Assembly (NCBI RefSeq): GCF_028369105.1
Contig: NZ_JAQNDO010000001.1
Span: 6,480,501 to 6,544,500 of the forward strand
Length of the DNA stretch: 64,000 nt
Origin: Polyangium mundeleinium
GTDB taxonomy: Bacteria; Myxococcota_A; Polyangia; Polyangiales; Polyangiaceae
Direction of reading: 5' to 3'
Shown: positions 1 through 8,649 of the stretch, in pieces
How positions within the stretch are numbered: position 1 is the first letter of the stretch
How the letters are laid out: every line of letters begins with the position of its first letter
The notes under the pieces: model-generated
The model's database searches: none
The model's input: the letters and a program-made list of their open reading frames with translations, nothing else
Told to the model about the DNA's origin: nothing
Position numbers and translations under genes: made by a program

Positions 1-369
1 TCGACGCCGCTCATCCCGCTGACAAAAGGGGTGCTCGTCATGCCGATCATCGGGAGCGTGGACAAGGCGCGCGCCCGGCAGATCCTGGACGCCGCGCTCG
101 CCGGCGCACACGCGGCGTCCGCGCGCCTGGTGCTGCTCGATCTGACGGGGCTGCGCAGCGTCGATACGGCGGTGGTGAGCACGTTCGTGGAGACGGCGCG
201 CGCGCTCGCGTTGCTCGGCACAGAGACGGTCCTGACGGGGATCCGCGGCGAGGTCGCCCAGGTGCTCGTCGGGCTCGACGCCGATTTCAGCGGCATCACG
301 ACACGCTCGTCGCTCGAGAGCGGCATCGAGCACGCCCTCCGGCGCACGGGCGCGGCGTTCCGGCGCTGA
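1..369 (+). CDS. STAS-domain regulator, 3' end only (RsbR-like)
   Basis: The reading frame is open from the first base of the window, so only the C-terminal ~122 residues are present. They form one STAS domain of the kind that ends RsbR-type stressosome proteins. The run STPLIPLTKGVLVMPIIG matches the start of the STAS domain in the REC-STAS protein at 43542-44531 (STPLIPITDRILVMPLIG), so the two are paralogues. The segment LLDLTGLRSVDTAVVSTF holds the usual Asp and hydroxyl positions of the STAS phosphorylation loop. STAS domains of this kind act in the cytoplasm as phospho-switches in partner-switching stress signalling. What lies upstream (REC, PAS, GAF or kinase) cannot be known from this window. 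Confidence 0.85.
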   Translation, partial: STPLIPLTKGVLVMPIIGSVDKARARQILDAALAGAHAASARLVLLDLTGLRSVDTAVVSTFVETARALALLGTETVLTGIRGEVAQVLVGLDADFSGITTRSSLESGIEHALRRTGAAFRR

Positions 370-457
370 ATCCTCGCGCGACGCGCGCCTCGCATCCCGC
401 ACGATCCGGGAATTGTCGAGGCGGCGGCCTTTCGTGTCATGATGCCCGCCTCCTTCG

Positions 458-1153
458 ATGCGATACACCACCGTCTCCGCCCTCGTCGTCGCCTCGTTCA
501 TCGCGCTCGCCGGTTGTCCGAAAGAGAGCATGAGCGTCGCCCCCGCGTCCGCGCCGCCCGCGGCGCCGGAAAACGTGGCAGCCCGCCTCGCGGCATTGCT
601 CTCGCGTTGCGAGAAGCTCGAGGGCACGACCGCGTTCGCGACCGACAAGGGCGGCGCGGCGACCGTTCCGATCTGCAAGACCGAAGGCGCGTTGTGGTGG
701 ACCGCCGACATGGACATCGATTGCGACGGCGGGCAGGGCGCTGCATGCAAGGCCGATCCGTATTATCAGTCGGAGACGGCCGCGGTGGACACGCACGGCA
801 AGCCACTCGACGCGTCGACGTTGCCCTTCGTCGTCGTGCCGAAGCCGAGCCACGGGTTCGATTACAAGGCCCAGGGGCTCAAGATGGGCAGCGTCGTCGC
901 GGTCCTCTACAAAGGAAACATCGAATACGGCATTCTCGGCGACGTCGGCCCCGCAGGCATCCTCGGCGAGGCGTCCTACGCGATGGCCGAGAAGCTCGGC
1001 ATCCCTTCGAGCCCGATCTCGGGCGGGGTCGACAGCGGCGTCACGTACGTCGTGTTCACCGGCGACGGGTCCGTCGTGACGAAAAAGGAAGATGCGGCGG
1101 AGGCCGCGCGCATCGGGCAAGCGCGCGCGCGTTTGTTGAGCGGCGCAAACTGA
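458..1153 (+). CDS. Glycoside hydrolase family 75-like chitosanase, lipoprotein
   Basis: 231 residues. The N-terminus is a lipoprotein signal with lipobox IALAGC (Cys20), so the protein is probably membrane-anchored and exported. The mature part carries the features I associate with GH75 chitosanases: WTADMDIDCDG (residues 81-91), the LPFVVVPKP strand (122-130), FDYKAQGLKMGSVVAVLY, and the segment GDVGPAGILGEASY (161-174), with D162 and E171 as acidic candidates for catalysis. GH75 enzymes hydrolyse chitosan and are best known from fungi and some actinobacteria. The family call rests on motif pattern only. The gene stands alone between the STAS fragment and the FAD oxidase. The start at 458 is chosen because the signal peptide begins there. 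Confidence 0.7.
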   Translation: MRYTTVSALVVASFIALAGCPKESMSVAPASAPPAAPENVAARLAALLSRCEKLEGTTAFATDKGGAATVPICKTEGALWWTADMDIDCDGGQGAACKADPYYQSETAAVDTHGKPLDASTLPFVVVPKPSHGFDYKAQGLKMGSVVAVLYKGNIEYGILGDVGPAGILGEASYAMAEKLGIPSSPISGGVDSGVTYVVFTGDGSVVTKKEDAAEAARIGQARARLLSGAN

Positions 1154-1191
1154 CACGGGCCATTCCCCACGGCATCCGGAGGCACTTCACG

Positions 1192-2595
1192 ATGCATCAA
1201 GACCGCGTTCGCTTCAGCCAGGCTGCACTCGACGCGCTTCGAACGCACTTCCGCGGCGAGCTCATCGATCCCGATCACAGCCGTTACGATGCGGCCCGCG
1301 TCGTCTGGAATGCCCGGATCGACCGGCGGCCGGCGCTCATCGCGCGCTGCACCGGGGTCGCCGATGTCCTTTCCGTCGTGCGGTTCGCGCGGGAGCAAGA
1401 TGCGCTCGTCGCGGTGCGGGGCGGCGGGCACGACGTCGCCGGCCATGGCGTGTGTGACGGCGGGATCGTGATCGACCTGTCGCCCATGAAGGGCGTCCGC
1501 GTGGATCCCGCGCGGCGCACGGTGCGCGCGCAGGCGGGGCTCACCTGGCGGGAGCTCGATCACGAGACGCAGGCTTTTGGGCTGGCGACGACCGGGGGCC
1601 AGTGCTCCGCCACCGGGGTCGCCGGGGTCACGCTGGGCGGGGGGATCGGCTGGCTCATGCGCCAGCACGGCCTCAGCATCGACAACCTGCTTTCGGTGGA
1701 TCTCGTGACCGCCGACGGCCGGCTCGTCACCGCGAGCGCCGACGAGAATGCGGAGCTTTTCTGGGGGTTGCGCGGCGGCGGCGGCAACTTCGGGATCGTC
1801 ACCGAGTTGGAGCTGCGGCTGCATCCCGTCGAACAGGTGAACGTCGCGATGGTGTTCCACCCGTCGGAGCGATTCGCGGACGCGCTGCGGTTTTACCAGT
1901 CGTTCGTCGCGACCGAGCCGGATCCGATGAGCAGCACGCTGATCCATATCGAGCTCCCGCCCATGCCGCAGATCCCCGCGCACATGCACGGCGCGCCCGG
2001 GGTGATCATCGCGGCCTGTTACAATGGGCCGAGCGAGGCGGCGGAGGCAGCCTTCGCGCCGCTGCGCGCGTTTGGCCCGCCGGTCGCGGAGCTCGTCAGC
2101 CCGATGCCCTACACCGCCCTCCAGAGCATGTTCGATACAGCGCCGGCGGGCGCCTACGGTTATGGCCAATGCATCCGCGCGCGGTATGTCGCCACGCTCG
2201 GGGACGAGGGCATCGAGGCCATCGCGGCGCAGCTTCGCGCGGCGCCGTCTGCCTTGTGCCTCTTCGAGGTCCTGCACCTCGGGGGCGCGATCGCGCGGGT
2301 GGACGAGGACGCGACCGCGTTCCCGCGACGGAACGCCCCTTTCTTTGCGATGTTCCAATCGAGCTGGAAGGACCCGGCGGACGCCGAGCGCCACATCCGC
2401 TGGACGCAGGACGCGTGGGAGGCGACGCAGCCGTTCGCCTCCGGCGGCGTGTACGTGAACTTCCTCGACGGCGGCGAACCCGCCGGGCGGGTGCAAGAGG
2501 CCTACGGCGAGGCCAAGATGAAGCGCCTCGCCGCGCTGAAGCGCGCCTACGACCCGACGAATTTCTTCCGGTTGAACAAAAACATCACGCCGTAG
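1192..2595 (+). CDS. FAD-linked oxidase, berberine-bridge-enzyme-like
   Basis: 467 residues; ATG at 1192 follows a GGAGG about 8 bases upstream. The protein has the PCMH-type FAD domain: RGGGHDVAGHG (residues 76-86, with the candidate 8-alpha-histidyl attachment site H80), GGQCSATGVAG (135-145, with C138 at the position of the second, cysteinyl FAD bond in bicovalent members), and LGGGIGWLMRQHGLSIDNL. It ends with the BBE C-terminal signature YDPTNFFRLNKNI. Such enzymes oxidise alcohols, sugars or alkaloid-like substrates with O2. There is no signal peptide, so it is probably cytoplasmic. The substrate is unknown. The reading frame is open well upstream of 1192, but that part overlaps the chitosanase gene in another frame and looks non-coding. 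Confidence 0.88.
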   Translation: MHQDRVRFSQAALDALRTHFRGELIDPDHSRYDAARVVWNARIDRRPALIARCTGVADVLSVVRFAREQDALVAVRGGGHDVAGHGVCDGGIVIDLSPMKGVRVDPARRTVRAQAGLTWRELDHETQAFGLATTGGQCSATGVAGVTLGGGIGWLMRQHGLSIDNLLSVDLVTADGRLVTASADENAELFWGLRGGGGNFGIVTELELRLHPVEQVNVAMVFHPSERFADALRFYQSFVATEPDPMSSTLIHIELPPMPQIPAHMHGAPGVIIAACYNGPSEAAEAAFAPLRAFGPPVAELVSPMPYTALQSMFDTAPAGAYGYGQCIRARYVATLGDEGIEAIAAQLRAAPSALCLFEVLHLGGAIARVDEDATAFPRRNAPFFAMFQSSWKDPADAERHIRWTQDAWEATQPFASGGVYVNFLDGGEPAGRVQEAYGEAKMKRLAALKRAYDPTNFFRLNKNITP

Positions 2596-2600
2596 CGCGC

Positions 2601-2617
2601 TCCGCCTGCGCGGCGGA
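2601..2617 (+). terminator. Possible hairpin between convergent genes
   Basis: TCCGCC-TGCGC-GGCGGA forms a 6-bp GC stem just after the stop of the FAD oxidase, in the 39-bp gap before the convergent small gene. No T-tract follows, so an intrinsic terminator is only a possibility. Confidence 0.25.
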
Positions 2618-2634
2618 CGAGGTCCCAGGTCCGG

Positions 2635-2889
2635 TCAGGCGCGGCGCCGGGGCGGCTCCGTGGGGGTGATGTGCACGCCGTGCGTGGGCTCGGCATGCTC
2701 GGCGCCCGGGGGGTGGGGATGCGGAGGCGAAGGCTCGGCTTCCTGCTCCGCCTCGCGCAGCGAGGGCCCCTCGACCGGGAAGCCGCGCGCGTCGAATCCG
2801 CGCTCGCGTGCTTCGGTCTCGTCGGCCGAGAGCTCGTGATAATGCTCGTGACTGAAGACAGTCGGTCGGTTGGGTTTCTCGGCAGCCAT
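2635..2889 (-). CDS. Small hypothetical protein, His/Pro/Glu-rich
   Basis: 84 residues starting MAAEKPNRPTVFSHEHYHEL. It is highly charged, with many Glu, His and Pro, no signal peptide and no membrane segment; the C-terminal half (SPPHPHPPGAEHAEPTHG) looks disordered. I do not recognise a family. It lies 67 bp downstream of the VOC gene on the same strand and may be the last gene of the WYL-VOC transcript. The start at 2889 is preferred because the frame upstream would run into the VOC gene; the ribosome site is weak. It could be a metal-binding or stress-related small protein, but nothing in the sequence proves this. Confidence 0.5.
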   Translation of the reverse strand: MAAEKPNRPTVFSHEHYHELSADETEARERGFDARGFPVEGPSLREAEQEAEPSPPHPHPPGAEHAEPTHGVHITPTEPPRRRA

Positions 2890-2956
2890 GACGCTGCCCC
2901 TGGAGCCCCGAGGACGCCGCGTCGAGCCCCGCCCACGCCTCGGGCCGGCGGGGCGT

Positions 2957-3331
2957 CTAGCGCGGATTCCGGGCGAGGACGAACGGGCGGAGGCGGTGCC
3001 CATCCGGGTCCTCGACCACGAAGGTAAAGCCAAAGTCCATGTCGGTCGGCTCCTGCACCACCTTCAGGCCGAGCTGGGTCCACGCGGCATAGGTCGCGCG
3101 GACGGCGTCCTTGCTCGGTTCGCTGAACGAGATCTCGACGCCGCCCGCCGGCTTCGGCGCCGGCTCGACCTCGTCGGCGCACCAGAGCCCGATTTTCAGG
3201 CCGGTCGGCAGCACGTAAAGCACGAAGGTTTTTCCTTGTTCGACCGGCTCGCTTTCGAGGAGCTTCGAATACAGCTCGGCGCTCTTCAGCGGATCACGGA
3301 CGGCCAGCAGCAGATAGTTGAGGGTACGCAT
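2957..3331 (-). CDS. VOC (glyoxalase/bleomycin-resistance fold) family protein
   Basis: 124 residues: MRTLNYLLLAVRDPLKSAELYSKLL, a central WCADEVEPAPKPAGGVEISF and a C-terminal FTFVVEDPDGHRLRPF. This is a single vicinal-oxygen-chelate module of the PhnB/glyoxalase type, with the typical 'D.DG..L' ending. Such proteins bind metal or small ligands and act as isomerases, dioxygenases or resistance proteins; the substrate is not visible. The ATG at 3331 is chosen from three clustered ATGs because GGAG lies 6 bases before it. It is 53 bp downstream of the WYL regulator on the same strand, so the regulator and this enzyme are probably co-transcribed. Confidence 0.8.
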   Translation of the reverse strand: MRTLNYLLLAVRDPLKSAELYSKLLESEPVEQGKTFVLYVLPTGLKIGLWCADEVEPAPKPAGGVEISFSEPSKDAVRATYAAWTQLGLKVVQEPTDMDFGFTFVVEDPDGHRLRPFVLARNPR

Positions 3332-3384
3332 GGGCATCTCCATCGTCCATCGGGTGGACGGGGAGGGTATGCGCCCGGCGACTG

Positions 3385-4080
3385 TCAGTTTCCGGCAGCA
3401 GCGGGAAGGTTCTGCTTGGCGCGCCATTCCTTGATGAGCACGGCGCGGCGGCGCGGGTAGCGCTCGTCCTTCGGCTCGACCGACTGGATACGATCGACGC
3501 GGAAAGCACGGTAATCCTGCCGGAGCTCGCACCAGGCGGCGAGCACCTGCACCTTGTCGAAGAAGCCGATCAGGAGAGGCCAGACCGTGCGGGTCGTGCC
3601 TTCGCCGTCCTGGTCGCGGTAGGTGATGACGAGCCTCTGCTCTTTGCGGATCGCGGCGCGGATCACCGAGGCATCGATCACGACCGGCTCGCCGTGGGCC
3701 ATCGGCACGGTGAGCGTGGCCGCGTCGACGCTCTGGCGGAGGTCGTCGGGCAGCACGGCGCGGATCTTCGCCACGGCGTCCTCCGCCGCGGAGGCGAGCC
3801 GCGCATCGCCGCGCACCACGACCCAGCGCGAACCGAGCACGAGGGCCTCGATTTCGTCGATCGAGAACATCAGCGGCGGCAGGGTGAAGCCGGGCCGCAG
3901 CACATACCCGAGGCCCGGTTCGCCCTGGATGTCGGCGCCCTGCGCCTTCAGCGTCGTGATGTCGCGATAGAGCGTGCGGAGGGAAATGCCGAGCTCCTCG
4001 GCCAGCGCCGGGCCGGGTGTCGGCGCGCGGCGTCGGCGCAGGAGCTGGAGGAGGTCGAGCAGGCGGGAGGCGCGAGACAT
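3385..4080 (-). CDS. WYL-domain transcriptional regulator (YafY type)
   Basis: 231 residues. The N-terminal helix-turn-helix (about residues 5-60) contains the DeoR/HTH_11-like ALAEELGISLRTLYRDITTL. The WYL domain (about 130-210) includes LVITYRDQDGEGTTRTVWPLLIGFFDKVQVLAAWCELRQDYRAF, split here as one typical ligand-sensing module. WYL proteins are cytoplasmic DNA-binding regulators that often sense nucleic acids or nucleotides and often control neighbouring genes. Likely targets are the VOC gene 53 bp downstream and perhaps itself; no clear operator palindrome is visible. The gene lies 53 bp after the stop of the DUF1993 gene on the same strand, so all may share a transcript. Confidence 0.88.
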   Translation of the reverse strand: MSRASRLLDLLQLLRRRRAPTPGPALAEELGISLRTLYRDITTLKAQGADIQGEPGLGYVLRPGFTLPPLMFSIDEIEALVLGSRWVVVRGDARLASAAEDAVAKIRAVLPDDLRQSVDAATLTVPMAHGEPVVIDASVIRAAIRKEQRLVITYRDQDGEGTTRTVWPLLIGFFDKVQVLAAWCELRQDYRAFRVDRIQSVEPKDERYPRRRAVLIKEWRAKQNLPAAAGN

Positions 4081-4133
4081 GGCCCATCGTATCGGTCACG
4101 CGCGCGCGTGGTGCCGATATTCGCCGCGCAGCG

Positions 4134-4646
4134 TCAGACCTCGAAGAACGGCAGATCGCCGATGAAGTCGAGCTTGCCCACGTCCACGCCGTTGTGGCGG
4201 AGGATCGCGTAGGCCGTGGTGGCGTGGAAATAGAAGTTCGGCAGGGCCATCTTGACCAGGAAGTCCATGCCCTTGAGCCCCTTGCCCGGCGCGAACGGCA
4301 GGACGACGGTGCGGGCCTCGGCGCCCTCGAACTGCGCGGGCTCGAGGGTCTTCAGCCAGGCGATCGTCTTGTCGAGGCGGGCGCGCACTTCCTCGACGGT
4401 CTTCTCGTTGTCCTCGAAGACGGGCGGCGTCACCCCGGCGAGGCGCGCGGCCGTGAACTTGGCGCCGTCGCTGATGGCCTGGAACTGCCGCACGAGGGGG
4501 TACTGATCCGGCGCGAGGCGCGCGCCGAGGAGCACGTTGACGTCGAACTTCTTTTGCTCGGCGAGGGCCTGCGCCTTGTCGAGCCATTTACACGCCTGGC
4601 CCACGATCTGGATGAGCTGCGGCACGAAGGGATCGTAGAGGTTCAT
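4134..4646 (-). CDS. DUF1993 family protein
   Basis: 170 residues, MNLYDPFVPQLIQIVGQACKWLDKA... to ...GVDVGKLDFIGDLPFFEV. The pattern 'DLYDAFVP', 'R.F.AISDGAK', 'LPFAPGK' and 'NFYFHATTAYAILRHNGVDVGK.D(Y/F)' is characteristic of DUF1993 (PF09351), a DinB-like four-helix family of unknown activity. The ATG at 4646 follows AAGGAGAC with good spacing, which fixes the start well inside a longer open frame. No signal peptide is present. It sits between the MFS exporter (upstream, 84-bp gap) and the WYL regulator on the same strand. Its length matches the family. Confidence 0.85.
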   Translation of the reverse strand: MNLYDPFVPQLIQIVGQACKWLDKAQALAEQKKFDVNVLLGARLAPDQYPLVRQFQAISDGAKFTAARLAGVTPPVFEDNEKTVEEVRARLDKTIAWLKTLEPAQFEGAEARTVVLPFAPGKGLKGMDFLVKMALPNFYFHATTAYAILRHNGVDVGKLDFIGDLPFFEV

Positions 4647-4730
4647 GATTGTCTCCTTGGTAGAGCGGGACGGGTGTAGCACGCGCCGCCGCGACGTAAA
4701 CCCCGGCGACGACACAGGCGAATGGCGGGG

Positions 4731-6107
4731 TCAGCGGGCGCTTGCGAGAGGCACGGGCGCTACCGCGCGGCCGGGGAGGAGGAGGGCGCAGCCGAGCGTC
4801 AGGAGCAGCACCGCGCCATAGATGGACATGGCCGTGGTGTGCTCGTGCATGACCACGTCCGAAGCCGGGCGATCCGTGAGGACGAGGCCGAGCACGGTGA
4901 GGCCGGCGACGCCCCCGATATAACGCATCGTCGAGGTGAGGCCCGCGGCCATTCCGCTTTTCTCCCGCGGGATGTCGCTCATCGCCGCGGACTGCGACGG
5001 CGCGGACGAGAGGCCGAGGCCCGCACCGAGCATCACGAGCGCCGGAATCGCGTCGGAGAGCGCATGCAAGGGCCGCAACGCGAGGAAGGCCGTGCCGGCG
5101 AGGGCCAGCGAGCAGCCGACGAGCGCCACCGCGCGCGCCCCGAATCGATCGGTCCCGCGCCCCGCGAACGGCGAGGTCAACACCATCGTGCCCATCATCG
5201 AGAGGAGCACCGCGCCGACGTCACGGGGACCGACGTGGAAGAGCCTCCCGGCCACCTGAGGCAGCTCGAAGATCGTCGAGTACATCGCGAAATTCTGGAG
5301 CGCGATGATCAGGCTGCCGCCCACGAAGGCGCGCTGCTTGAACAGAGAGAAGTCGACGACGGGATCCGCGACGCGCCGTTCCCATAAAACGAAGGGCACG
5401 AAGCCGAGCGCGCCGACCACCGCCGCCCAGCGGAGGTGCGTCCGCTCGAGGCCGAGGACGAGCGCCGCGAGCGCGGCGCCGAGCAGGATCGATCCGAGGA
5501 GATCGAAGCGCGAGCGCGGCGCGGCGGGCGCCTGGGGGCCGGCCGGCGCCCCGAGGTGCGCGAGCGTGGCGGCGAGGAGCAACACCGGCACGTTCACGAG
5601 GAAAATCGAGGTCCAGCCAAAGTGCCCGACGAGCTGCGCGCCGATCGTCGGCCCGGTGCCCGCCGCGATGCCCATGACCGCGCCAAACGCGCCGAAGGCA
5701 CGCCCGCGCAGCTCGGGCGGCAATTCGGTGCGGAGCAGGGCCGTCGCGCTCGGGGCCAGGATCGCGCCGCCCGCCGCCATCACGATGCGCGCCACCGAGA
5801 GGGCAGGGAGCACCGGCCAGATGTAGGCGAGCGCGGCGCCGGCCGCCAAAAGAAGCTGCCCGAGGCCGAGCGCGCGCCGGTGGCCGAGGCGATCGCCGAG
5901 TTTTCCGCCGGGGCTTTGCAGGACGATGTTCGTGAGGAGATAACTCGTCACGAGCGCCTGCCGGAGCGCGCCGGAGTCGGCCGGGAGGGTGCGCGACATC
6001 TCGGGCAGCGCCACGGCGACCATCGTGGAGTTGAGCGGGCCGAGCGCCGCCGACAGCGCGAGGGCCACGAGGAGCCGCACCGGCAGGCGCGACGAGGGCT
6101 CAGGCAT
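4731..6107 (-). CDS. MFS multidrug exporter (DHA2-like)
   Basis: 458 residues with about 12-14 hydrophobic helices. The first loop carries the MFS motif A GGKLGDRLGHRRAL; RIVMAAGGAILAPSATALL and a later GRGTDRFGARAVAL motif A repeat follow. TM5 contains the drug-antiporter motif-C-like GIAAGTGPTIGAQLVGHFGW. Members export drugs or metabolites by proton antiport across the inner membrane. The ATG at 6107 overlaps the last 8 bases (6100-6107) of the upstream phosphotransferase-like gene, implying translational coupling and a shared role. Together with the divergent TetR gene at 8650 this resembles a drug-inactivation plus efflux unit. The substrate cannot be read from sequence. Confidence 0.88.
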   Translation of the reverse strand: MPEPSSRLPVRLLVALALSAALGPLNSTMVAVALPEMSRTLPADSGALRQALVTSYLLTNIVLQSPGGKLGDRLGHRRALGLGQLLLAAGAALAYIWPVLPALSVARIVMAAGGAILAPSATALLRTELPPELRGRAFGAFGAVMGIAAGTGPTIGAQLVGHFGWTSIFLVNVPVLLLAATLAHLGAPAGPQAPAAPRSRFDLLGSILLGAALAALVLGLERTHLRWAAVVGALGFVPFVLWERRVADPVVDFSLFKQRAFVGGSLIIALQNFAMYSTIFELPQVAGRLFHVGPRDVGAVLLSMMGTMVLTSPFAGRGTDRFGARAVALVGCSLALAGTAFLALRPLHALSDAIPALVMLGAGLGLSSAPSQSAAMSDIPREKSGMAAGLTSTMRYIGGVAGLTVLGLVLTDRPASDVVMHEHTTAMSIYGAVLLLTLGCALLLPGRAVAPVPLASAR

Positions 6108-8550
6108 AAGCAACCTCGCCCGTGACGCCCAGGCGGAGCAGCAGCACGCGGCCTTCCGTCCCGTCCACGAGGATCTCCTGGCCATCCGTGATGCGCGTCG
6201 TGGCCCCCGCGGCCCCGAGCACCGCGGGGATGCCGTACTCGCGCGCGACGATGGCCGCGTGCGAGGCCGCGCCGCCGGTGTCCGTCACGACGCCCGCAGC
6301 AAGCGTGAAGAGCGGCGTCCACGCGGGGTTCGTGTACCGGCAGACGAGGATCTCCCCCGGCTTCAGGCGCCCGAACGCACGCTCGTCGCGGATGATGCGC
6401 GCCCTGCCGCGGACCACGCCGGATGAGGCGCCGGTGCCGCGCAGCTCGCTGTCGGAGGCGCCCTCCGCGCCCGCCCCGAACGCCCGCTTTTGCCATTTCC
6501 CGTTGACCACGCCGTACGTCGCGCGCCTGCGCTGCACGAGCCGCTTCGCCTCGGAGAGCGGCGGCGCTCCGTCGCGGAGCCACGCTCGGATCTCGGCCTC
6601 CGTCAGATAGAAAATATCGTCGGGGCTCGGCAGATGGCCGCGCTCGTGGAGGCGGCGCGCGATTTCGGCCACGATCGCCTGCATCGCCGAGAAGACGCGC
6701 GCCAGGTCGTAATGCGAGCGCTCCCGGAAGATGATCGCCTTCCGCAGCCGCTCCAGCGTGCCGCGGAACGAGCCTTCGAGCCCCGGCACGAAACGAAGCG
6801 CGTGCGTGACCTCCTCGACCGCCGCTTGGTACCGCTTGTACCCGGCCTCCTCGGACGGCGGCTCGGTGGCGTCGAGCAGGCCGCGCAGGAGCCCCCACAT
6901 GGGCGCGGGATCCTGCCGCCAGGTGGGCGCCGAGAGGTACAAGCCCGTGCTCTCCCGGTGCCCATGTTCATCCAGGAAGGCCTCGACCTCGGCGAGGAAG
7001 GCACGGCCCGCCTCCGATGCGCGGAGATCCTCGGGGTGCCCCTCGCGAATCGCGAGAAAAACCTCCGGCCCCGCGCTCGCGGCTTTGCGCGCGAGGTGGA
7101 AGAGCGCGAGGTTGACCTCGGAGGTCCGGGTGTGCAGGCCCGAGAGGAGGTCGCCCAGGATGGCGTCGGCCCGCTTCCTTCCCACGGCGACGGTGACCGG
7201 GAGTCGCAGGGCGACCGAGGCGAGCTGGGTGAGGATCCCCTCGAACCGCTTGAACAGGATCTCGCGCGTGGTCTCCTCGATGCGATCGGCGCGGCGAAGG
7301 AGCTCGACGTCGGAAAGCGCGCGGAGATCCACCGGCGCGCAGACCTCCAGGATTCGCCCGAACGCCTCGGCCTCCCACCACCCGAGCCAGTCCTGGCGCA
7401 GACCCGCCGCGACCCGCTGGGGCAAACCCAAGATCCGGAGGGTGGGTCGCGGCGAGGGCAGGACGAAGAACTCACGCCACACCTGGTCCATCACCGCGCG
7501 CTCGTCGGCCTCGTCGATGTCGAGCCCCAGGGTGCGCACCGCATGGACGAGCGCGGGGATCACCATGCGCAAGCCCCATTGATCGATCGGCTTGGGGGCG
7601 ACGGGGAACCGGTCGTTGTCGTTCGCTTCGAGCATCCTCCGCTGCATGCGGGTGAGCTCCGGGGGCGGCGGGAGCGGCTCGATCTCGGCCGCGCCGAGGG
7701 TGGTGATGGGGCGCGACTGGAGCAGGTAGACGGAGCCCCCTTCGAAGGCGAACTCCACATCCTGCGGGCAGCCGAAATGGGCCTCCAGGTCGAGCCCGAG
7801 ACGGGCGAGCTGGAGCACCAGCGTGTCGCTCGGCGCGGGGCGTCCGGCCACGCGGCGCTCGCGCTCGTCGATCCCGAGGGGCTCCCGGCGCAGGCGGTAG
7901 ACATCCCCGGTCGTGTGTCCCGAGACCACGGCTTCACCGAGCCCCGGCGCGACCTCCAGGAGCATGCGGTCGGCGCGCTGGGCCACCGGGTCGACCGTGA
8001 ACAGGACGCCGGCGAAATCGGCCGCCACCATGCGCTGCACCACGACCGCGATGTGGACGCCCAGGTGCTCCACGCCACGCGCCGCCCGGTAGCCGAGGGC
8101 GCGCGGGCTCCAGAGAGACGCCCAGCACCGCCGCAACGCGCGGAGGAGGTCGTCTTCGCCCGCGATGTCGAGGTAGGTCTCGTGCTGGCCCGCGAACGAC
8201 GCGTCGGCGAGGTCTTCCGCCGTCGCCGAGGATCGAACCGCGACCCGCGGCGCGCCGAGCGCACGGTACGCCTCGCGCACCGCGTCCTCGAGCTCGGGCT
8301 GGAGCGCGCCCTTCTCGAAGAGCTCGGCCGCCTCGGCAGCCGCGGCGTCCCAGCTCTGCGTGGCGAGGTGCGGCGCGAGGCGCTCGGCGAGCCCCCATGC
8401 GCGCGCGTGCTCGGCATATGCTTCGGCGCTCACGACGAACCCGCCCGGCACGGAGAGGCCGAGGCGCATCAGCTCGCCGAGGTTCGCGCCTTTGCCGCCG
8501 GCCGTGGAGAGATGCGCTCGGGACAGCTCGTTCAAGCGATGGATCATCAT
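6100..8550 (-). CDS. Rifampin-phosphotransferase-like PEP-synthase-family enzyme
   Basis: 816 residues. The N-terminal ATP-grasp/PPDK_N domain (about 1-320) has KGANLGELMRLGLSVPGGFVV and RSSATAEDLADASFAGQHET. A helical middle region (about 320-700) follows, then a C-terminal swivelling His domain with TDTGGAASHAAIVAREYGIP, where H764 is the phospho-histidine. There is no PEP/pyruvate-binding TIM barrel, so this is neither PEP synthase nor PPDK. The order ATP-grasp, helical substrate domain, His domain and the length fit rifampin phosphotransferases, which inactivate rifamycins with ATP, although the same architecture occurs in enzymes acting on other substrates. AGGAGG lies 10 bases before the ATG at 8550. 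It is coupled to the MFS gene by an 8-bp overlap and is divergent from TetR. Confidence 0.82.
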   Translation of the reverse strand: MMIHRLNELSRAHLSTAGGKGANLGELMRLGLSVPGGFVVSAEAYAEHARAWGLAERLAPHLATQSWDAAAAEAAELFEKGALQPELEDAVREAYRALGAPRVAVRSSATAEDLADASFAGQHETYLDIAGEDDLLRALRRCWASLWSPRALGYRAARGVEHLGVHIAVVVQRMVAADFAGVLFTVDPVAQRADRMLLEVAPGLGEAVVSGHTTGDVYRLRREPLGIDERERRVAGRPAPSDTLVLQLARLGLDLEAHFGCPQDVEFAFEGGSVYLLQSRPITTLGAAEIEPLPPPPELTRMQRRMLEANDNDRFPVAPKPIDQWGLRMVIPALVHAVRTLGLDIDEADERAVMDQVWREFFVLPSPRPTLRILGLPQRVAAGLRQDWLGWWEAEAFGRILEVCAPVDLRALSDVELLRRADRIEETTREILFKRFEGILTQLASVALRLPVTVAVGRKRADAILGDLLSGLHTRTSEVNLALFHLARKAASAGPEVFLAIREGHPEDLRASEAGRAFLAEVEAFLDEHGHRESTGLYLSAPTWRQDPAPMWGLLRGLLDATEPPSEEAGYKRYQAAVEEVTHALRFVPGLEGSFRGTLERLRKAIIFRERSHYDLARVFSAMQAIVAEIARRLHERGHLPSPDDIFYLTEAEIRAWLRDGAPPLSEAKRLVQRRRATYGVVNGKWQKRAFGAGAEGASDSELRGTGASSGVVRGRARIIRDERAFGRLKPGEILVCRYTNPAWTPLFTLAAGVVTDTGGAASHAAIVAREYGIPAVLGAAGATTRITDGQEILVDGTEGRVLLLRLGVTGEVAYA

Positions 8551-8649
8551 GGATGCGGCTCCTCCTGCTCTCGCCAGCAGGACGCGGGCGGGGCGGTGGG
8601 GCGCTGCGGACTTGCCCCACGGGGTTAATAAGTGACAAGCTACTCAGAA
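8551..8649. promoter_or_regulatory. Divergent promoter region (phosphotransferase / TetR)
   Basis: 99 bp separate the divergent phosphotransferase-like gene and the TetR gene, so both promoters must lie here. The only AT-rich patch is GGGTTAATAAGTGACAAGCT around 8621-8640. A weak dyad AGTNNCNNGNNACT at 8631-8644 is the only operator candidate I see. The layout is the usual one for TetR-regulated resistance genes; the operator itself is not established. Confidence 0.4.

Noticed and set aside
439..1191. Extension of the FAD oxidase frame upstream to 439
   Set aside because: It overlaps the chitosanase gene in another frame and is Arg-rich; the family starts near MHQDRV with GGAGG upstream of 1192.
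6100..8550. Phosphoenolpyruvate synthase or pyruvate phosphate dikinase
   Set aside because: The PEP-binding C-terminal barrel is missing; the protein ends about 50 residues after the phospho-His motif.
6490..8628. A 712-residue plus-strand frame opposite the phosphotransferase-like gene
   Set aside because: Shadow frame: no motifs, Arg/Glu/Gly-rich, and the opposite strand encodes an enzyme with a complete ATP-grasp and His domain.
8631..8644. Strong TetR operator dyad
   Set aside because: Only eight of fourteen positions are symmetric, which is not clearly better than chance; kept only as a weak candidate.
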